Source: Streptacidiphilus sp. 4-A2
Lineage (GTDB): Bacteria > Actinomycetota > Actinomycetes > Streptomycetales > Streptomycetaceae
NCBI GenBank assembly: GCA_014284505.1
Contig: JAAFYY010000001.1
Location: 8,667,845-8,731,844, forward strand
Direction: 5' to 3'
Length of the DNA: 64,000 nucleotides
The stretch's first letter is position 1, and each line of letters opens with the position of its first letter. The notes beneath the pieces are model-generated. The model saw nothing but the letters and a program-made list of their open reading frames with translations. It made no database searches and had not been told where the DNA came from. The translations under genes were made by a program, and so were the position numbers. Of the stretch, positions 59,508 to 64,000 are shown in pieces.

Positions 59508-59542
59508 TTTGCATTATGCAAATAACCTGGGGGTCAGTGCAA
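59508..59542 (-). promoter_or_regulatory. clc promoter with overlapping MarR operator
   Basis: On the minus strand, TTGCAC (59542-59537), 18 bases, CATAAT (59518-59513), then six bases to the GTG. The palindrome TTTGCAT-T-ATGCAAA (59508-59522) covers the -10 box and matches the marR operator core. Confidence 0.65.
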
Positions 59543-60050
59543 GTCCCGCCCGTCAGGTGAGACTCCGGTCACCTCGGGTACGCGCGCGTGATGGTCCGAT
59601 CCTCCGAGGCGCGAATTGTCCTCTTGCGGTGTGTGATCGCGCAGGCCGCCGGTCAGGTCCTGGCCGAGGCCCTTCGACGACTCCCTCGCGGAGACGGCCA
59701 CGGGCACCCGCAGCATTCCACTGCCGACCGGAGTCAGCGAGGACGTGTACCGCTCGAAAAGTCATCGCTGCAGGATGTGAGTCCTATCGGTGTCCGATGC
59801 CGCCGCTGCTGGGGATGCGGGTGCGGAGGAGCACCGCCCCCTGTCGCCAATCAGGGGGCGCGGAACGCCGGCCGAAGGGTTCGGCTGGCGGCCGATGTTG
59901 CGGCTTCGACTGGACTGTTTGCTCGTCAAAATGACTGGGAGCAGCGGGCGCTGAACTGCCGCTGAGATGCCCGCGAACGGCTCCATGCTTGTTGGGAGCG
60001 CAGTTGAGGTGTATGCCAAAGCGAAGTCGAGAGTGTGCTTGTCCGCAATG
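59543..60050. other. right end of the element, remnants only
   Basis: About 500 bases with no supportable gene. It contains the right copy of the 26-bp inverted repeat and an IS end at 59762-59772 followed by a short stretch similar to IS end sequence. The last bases run into the att copy. Confidence 0.4.
59746..59772 (-). repeat. right copy of the 26-bp inverted repeat
   Basis: Complement of the left copy at 52732-52757, differing by one base in a T/A run. It ends in the IS terminus TCATCGCTGCA. Confidence 0.7.
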
Positions 60051-60093
60051 CTGGGGGTCAGGGGGTCGCAGGTCCAAATCCTGTCGTCCCGAC
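60051..60093 (+). other. right attachment site (partial tRNA-Pro copy)
   Basis: Begins CTGGGGGTCAGGGGGTCGCA and matches 42 of 43 bases of the tRNA-Pro 3' half. The 5' half of the tRNA is missing, so it is not a functional tRNA. A Rho-independent terminator follows immediately, which is probably the original tRNA terminator. Confidence 0.82.
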
Positions 60094-60101
60094 AGTGAAC
60101 G

Positions 60102-60142
60102 AAAGCCCTTCGACTGGACGAAAGTCCTGGTCGGAGGGCTTT
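60102..60142 (+). terminator. terminator beyond the right att site
   Basis: AAAGCCCTTCGAC pairs with 60130-60142 with one T-G wobble, followed by TTTTGTGTG. It is probably the ancestral tRNA-Pro terminator displaced by integration. Confidence 0.7.
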
Positions 60143-60577
60143 TGTGTGACTGGGCGTCAGATTTGGACAGTGCGCGCCGGGGGTCCGGTCAGGGGGGCTG
60201 CGGACGATCTGGGGACCACGGCGGTCACACGAGGCACGCGGAGCCTCCGCACGCAAAATGCAGACGGATGTGCGAATTCGGGTGCCATCGCGGGCGGATT
60301 CCCGGGGCGCGGTGTAAGAACTCGGCAGGGCTGCGGTTGAAGCGATTCCGTTCGCTTCTGGGCGGTCGTCGTCAGGCTGACAGAACCGTCTGGGCGTGCC
60401 CAGGTCGCCGTTACGGACAGTGAGATGGGGATCGTTGGCGGGATGCTGGCCACGAGCGGTGCCTTGGTGGCGTACGGGGGCTTGTCCGACGGGCCGGGAG
60501 GTCGTGTCGTGTTGGGGGCGGACATGACGGCGGCGCCGACCAGTGTCTGGTCGGTGCCGCTGGGGTTGGGGGTCGGG
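60143..60577. other. region without a supportable gene
   Basis: About 435 bases of chromosome flanking the element. Open frames occur on both strands, for example from ATG 60425, but none shows a domain or ribosome site I trust. Confidence 0.4.
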
Positions 60578-60796
60578 TCAGTTGGCCGCGCTGTAGTCGC
60601 GGTTGCGGGTGGCGCTGTGGAACGGGGTGAACCAGGTGGCGGGGCGTAGATCGCCTATGCCCAGGTCCTGGTTGGCGGGAAGCTGCGGATCGGCGATGCT
60701 CTCCAGCTCGGTGTCGAACAGCAGGAGGACGTCGGTGTCTTCGAGGAGCATGTCCGCGCAGCCGCCCCAGTCGTAGTCGTTGCGGTGAGAGGGCAT
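60578..60796 (-). CDS. small hypothetical protein
   Basis: 72 residues, intact, no family recognised. It starts MPSHRNDYDWGGCADMLLED and continues TDVLLLFDTELESIADPQLP, ending FHSATRNRDYSAAN. The composition is acidic and soluble with no signal peptide. It stands alone on the minus strand. Confidence 0.5.
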   Translation of the reverse strand: MPSHRNDYDWGGCADMLLEDTDVLLLFDTELESIADPQLPANQDLGIGDLRPATWFTPFHSATRNRDYSAAN

Positions 60797-60865
60797 CGGT
60801 ACCTGATGGTGCCGCTGAGGATGCGGGCGCGGGGGACACGGGGTGGCTTGCCCACAGTGAACGGG

Positions 60866-61390
60866 TCAGTGCCCGAGGGCGGCCTTGGCGGCCACGATGA
60901 TCAGGCCGAGGGCGAGGTTGGCCAGCCCTTCGACCGCCGCGTGGCGGCGGCTCGCACCGGCCCTGGTCGCTCCCGCGAACGCCCAGAGGACCTGCTGGGC
61001 CACAGCGAGGCTCAGTGCCAGCCACGCGGTCCCGGCGAGGTCCAACCCCAGGGCCGGACTGATCAGGACAGCCGCTGTGGGGAGTGCCGCCGCCTCAACG
61101 ATGGACCACTCGTGCCTGGCGACCTGCCGTGTCTCGCTCCAGCTGATCCCCTGTCCGACCAACCGCTCGCCGGCCAGCCGCGCGTACACATGAGCGGCCC
61201 AGAACACCAGGCCCGTGACGACCAGCATGACCGCCAACTGGACGCGCGGGTAGTCACCGACGGCTCCCGCCGTCGCCACCACCGAGGCGGCGAGCATGGA
61301 ACCGTAGACCGCTCCCGCGTAGTCCGTGCGCTTCACAGCGGGCAGCCCGCCGTGATCCCCGTCCCGATGCGGGACGACTGGACTGTTCAT
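60866..61390 (-). CDS. four-helix integral membrane protein
   Basis: 174 residues of unknown function. ATG 61390 begins MNSPVVPHRDGDHGGLPAVK. Four hydrophobic segments are visible: AGAVYGSMLAASVVATAGAV, VQLAVMLVVTGLVFWAAHVY, IVEAAALPTAAVLISPALGL, and a C-terminal pair around WLALSLAVAQQVLWAFAGAT and LANLALGLIIVAAKAAL. The frame is open upstream right through the neighbouring GH15 gene, so it could be the C-terminal domain of a fused protein; a GGGGG before the ATG and known separate homologues favour an independent gene. Confidence 0.65.
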   Translation of the reverse strand: MNSPVVPHRDGDHGGLPAVKRTDYAGAVYGSMLAASVVATAGAVGDYPRVQLAVMLVVTGLVFWAAHVYARLAGERLVGQGISWSETRQVARHEWSIVEAAALPTAAVLISPALGLDLAGTAWLALSLAVAQQVLWAFAGATRAGASRRHAAVEGLANLALGLIIVAAKAALGH

Positions 61391-61526
61391 GCCCCCAACA
61401 TAGGCCGCGCGGTCAGGTCCGCCGGGCGAGGCGGCCCGCCACCACGGGGCCGGTCCACCGAATGGCCGCCGGGTGCGGCCGCGCCCGTCACAACCGCTCG
61501 GGCAGTTCCCTCCGCAGGACCGGCTC

Positions 61527-63361
61527 CTATGCCCCCGTGGGGCGCGGTCGAGTCCGGTGTCGAGAGCGAGGGCAGCGGTGATCAGGGCGAGGTGGGTGAA
61601 GGCCTGGGGGAAGTTTCCGAGCTGTTCGCCGGTGGGGCCGATCTCTTCGGCGAACAGCCCGACGTGGTTCGCGTAGCTGAGCATCTTGTCGAAGGCGTAG
61701 CGGGCCTGCTCCAGCCGACCGGCGCGGGCGAGCGCGTAGACGTACAGGAAGCTGCACAGGGAGAAGGTGCCCTCGGAGCCCCGAAGACCGTCGGGGGAGG
61801 CAGCGGGGTCGTAGCGGTACACGAGGCTGTCGGAGACGAGTTCGCCCTCCATGGCGTCCAGGGTGGACAGCCAGCGCGGGTCCCGGGGGGAGATGAACCC
61901 GACCAGCGGCATCAGCAGCAGGGAGGCGTCGAGCACGGTGTCGTCGTAGTTCTGCACGAAGGCCTGGCGCTCGTCGCTCCAGCCGCGTTCCATGATCTGA
62001 GCGAGGATCGCGTCGCGGGCGGCGGTCCAGCGGGCCAGGTCGGCGGGACGGGCGTGGGCGGTGGCCTGCCGGATGCCGCGGTCCAGGGCTGTCCAGCACA
62101 TGAGACGGCTGTAGGTGAAGTCCTTGCGGCCGCCTCGGGTCTCCCAGATGCCTTCGTCGGGGCGGTCCCACGTGTCGCAGACCCGGTCCAGCACCGCCGC
62201 CGCGTTCTTCCAGTCGTCATATCCCACCGCACCCATTCCGGTGATCTCACCGGACTGGCTGAGGGCGTAGACGGCCTCGCCGTAGATGTCGAGTTGCAGC
62301 TGATCGGCGGCCTCGTTGCCGGCCCGCACGGGAGCGGACGCGCGCCAGCCCTCCAGGTGGTCGAGGATCTCCTCGCTCAGGTGCGGGTCACCGTCGATCC
62401 GGTACATGATTTGCAGGGGTTCGCCGTTGGGGGCGTCCCCCTCCTTGATCCGCTCGCTGATCCAGGCACGGAATGCCTCAGCCTCCTCAGTGAATCCGAG
62501 GTCACGCATGGCCCGTACGGAAAGGGAGGCGTCGCGGATCCAGGTGTAGCGGTAGTCCCAGTTGCGCTCGCCACCCACCTGTTCGGGCAGACCCATCGTG
62601 GCGGCGGCGATCGGCGCTCCGGTCGGTGCGTAAGTGAGCAGCTTGAGGGTGATCGCGGACCGATTGACCGCCTGCTGCCAGCGCCCGCGATAGTGGCAGC
62701 GGCCGATCCAGCCGTGCCAGAACCGGCGGGCGGCGGCGAACTCCTCCTGCGCCTGTTCGAGGGAGATCGGGGTCGGCTGCTCACCGTCCGCGTCACACAC
62801 GGTCAGCACGAGCGCGGCGAGTTGCCCGGCACGGAGCTCTACCGACGCCTGCGCGTCATTGCCGTCGCGCTCCAGCCGCACCGCACCGACAGCATCCAGA
62901 TGCAGGGCCAGTCCCGCGCCGGTGAAGCGCGCCCGGTCCTCGTCCAGCGTCAGCTCGTGCGGCTGGCGACCGTAGTCCAGACGGGGGCGGCAGGCGACCG
63001 TGAAACGCACGGTGCCGCGGACCACGCGCAGCCCCCGGATGATCCGATGACGGCTGGTGGCGGTCCGCGGGTCCTGGACGGGCATGAAGTCGATGACCTC
63101 CCCGACGCCGTCGGGAGTCAGGAACCGGGTGATCAGGACGGCGGTGTCGGCGAGGTAGAGCTGCCGGACGGTGACCTCGGGCGCATCCACGGTGATGGCG
63201 AAGGAGCCGCCGCGATCGTGGTCAAGCAGGGAGGCGAAGATGCTCGGGGAGTCGAACCGGGGTGAGCAGAACCAGTTGAGGACACCATCGGAGGAGACAA
63301 GTGCGCAGGTCTGCAGGTCTCCGATCAGACCGTGCTCGGCGATCGGCGGGTACTGGCGCAT
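61527..63361 (-). CDS. glycoside hydrolase family 15 protein, copy 2
   Basis: A GH15 glucosidase/trehalase-type enzyme of about 611 residues. ATG 63361 begins MRQYPPIAEHGLIGDLQTCA and LVSSDGVLNWFCSPRFDSPS. The barrel has GGERNWDYRYTWIRDASLSV, the DRPDEGIWETRGG catalytic-acid motif near 62150, and DDTVLDASLLLMPLVGF. The end is NFPQAFTHLALITAALALDT. Unlike copy 1 it reads almost intact. The exact stop is uncertain: I use the TAG at 61529-61527 in a neighbouring frame; without an indel the frame continues into the membrane protein. No signal peptide. Copies 1 and 2 are clear paralogues but diverged. Confidence 0.88.
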
Positions 63362-63501
63362 CAGCTCTCCTCGACAGCGGGTCGGCAGGTCTCACCTCAA
63401 CCATTGAGGAAGGCATCCCGGCCCGCCAACGGGGCTGCGCCGCTCGGGGCAACCTGTTGGGAGGGTTCGTGCGGCTCTTTCCGCGCTGGGGCGGGCCCGG
63501 T

Positions 63502-64000
63502 TCAGGACTCCGTGGCAGGGATTCTTCCGTCACGGATGGCCTTGGTGAAGACATCGAAGTCAGCCCTGGTCTGCTGGGCGCTCGTACCACACGTCGAGTT
63601 CCCCCGGTCGGCCAACTTGCGCATGTGCGTGCGGTAGCTGCGGGCCGACTCGGCCGCTGCCGACCGGGCGGCCCGCCGCGACGAGTTGTTGTCGTAGGCG
63701 GCGACGGCGACGCTGGCGGCCAGCCGTTTGACAGCCCATTCGAAGGGGCCGGGCAGCGTCTCGTCGAAGTCGTTGAGGTCGAAGACGAGGGTACGCTCCG
63801 GCGAGGCGAACAGGCCGAAGTTCGACAGGTGGGCATCACCGGAGAGCTGCACGGCCAGACCGGTGTGCGGGAGACCGGCGAGGTCGGCGGCCATGACGGC
63901 GGGGGTGCCTCGGAAGTAGGCCGACAGCGACCCGGCCATCCGGGCGTGACGGACGGATGCGAGTTCCGGGATCCGTGACTCGGCCTCTTTCAGCAGGATT
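63502..64000 (-). CDS. DUF2252 protein, partial and 3'-truncated
   Basis: The 5' part runs beyond the window. The readable part shows the DUF2252 signatures ARMAGSLSAYFRGTPAVMAA, AVQLSGDAHLSNFGLFASPE and LVFDLNDFDETLPGPFEWAV, which resemble the catalytic loop of aminoglycoside-kinase-like folds. The family normally continues for another 200 or more residues, but here it ends after MRKLADRG: in one frame a stop follows ELDVWYERPADQG, in the other at 63502. So the gene is truncated or has a disrupted 3' part. Function unknown. Confidence 0.75.
   Translation of the reverse strand, partial: ILLKEAESRIPELASVRHARMAGSLSAYFRGTPAVMAADLAGLPHTGLAVQLSGDAHLSNFGLFASPERTLVFDLNDFDETLPGPFEWAVKRLAASVAVAAYDNNSSRRAARSAAAESARSYRTHMRKLADRGNSTCGTSAQQTRADFDVFTKAIRDGRIPATES

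Noticed and set aside
59762..60256. Minus-strand frame across the partial tRNA copy
   Set aside because: Its segment RIWTCDPLTPS is the well-known antisense translation of a tRNA, not a protein.

Overview
The window is very GC-rich actinobacterial DNA. Its gene order (recN, glycosyltransferase, HAD phosphatase, GH15 glucosidase, pyrG, Nudix, NB-ARC/TPR protein, ald, parA-like, RHH protein, scpA, scpB, rluB, then tyrA, cmk, der) matches the recN-to-der neighbourhood of Streptomyces chromosomes (S. coelicolor around SCO1780-SCO1755). Streptomycetaceae is the best guess. A caution applies throughout: several dozen single-base frameshifts, mostly in G/C homopolymers, break even essential genes (pyrG, cmk, der, scpA). 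They look like residual assembly errors, so I give whole-gene spans and treat the genes as functional unless stated otherwise.

Layout. 1-17.8 kb is the conserved DNA-repair, chromosome-segregation and CTP-synthesis block. 17.8-31.3 kb is an accessory block between rluB and tyrA: a TetR/MFS pair with two operators, DUF952, a KAS III-like plus CFA-type methyltransferase pair, a small secreted protein, a cytoplasmic GH18 homologue, an amidohydrolase, an M24 peptidase, a HAD phosphatase and a secreted chitinase with two DasR-like sites. 31.4-38.1 kb resumes the core (tyrA-cmk-der), followed by a Gly/Tyr-rich protein, a conserved hypothetical protein and a LysM-containing resuscitation-promoting factor. 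38.2-44.7 kb is a branched-chain-amino-acid-type ABC system with a fused LivH-LivM permease and a divergently placed binding protein. 44.9-50.1 kb holds a large GT-C-like membrane protein, acyl-CoA thioesterase TesB and an MFS exporter.

The most interesting region is 50.2-60.1 kb. A complete tRNA-Pro(GGG) gene is followed 9.8 kb later by a 43-bp copy of its 3' half (one mismatch), which is the footprint of an integrated element. The element has no visible integrase. It carries a pile of IS integrase remnants, a lasso-peptide-type cluster on the minus strand in the order precursor A (55973-55839), cyclase C, RRE protein B1, leader peptidase B2, and a MarR regulator with a CLC chloride channel. 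marR and clc share a TTGCA-N3-TGCAA operator, and clc appears to be leaderless. The predicted lasso core starts after a normal Thr(-2) but has its only acidic residue at position 5, not 7-9, so it is either damaged by an indel or chemically unusual. No dedicated ABC exporter is visible.

Beyond the element (60.1-64 kb) are a small hypothetical gene, a four-helix membrane protein, a second GH15 glucosidase and a truncated DUF2252 gene running off the window.
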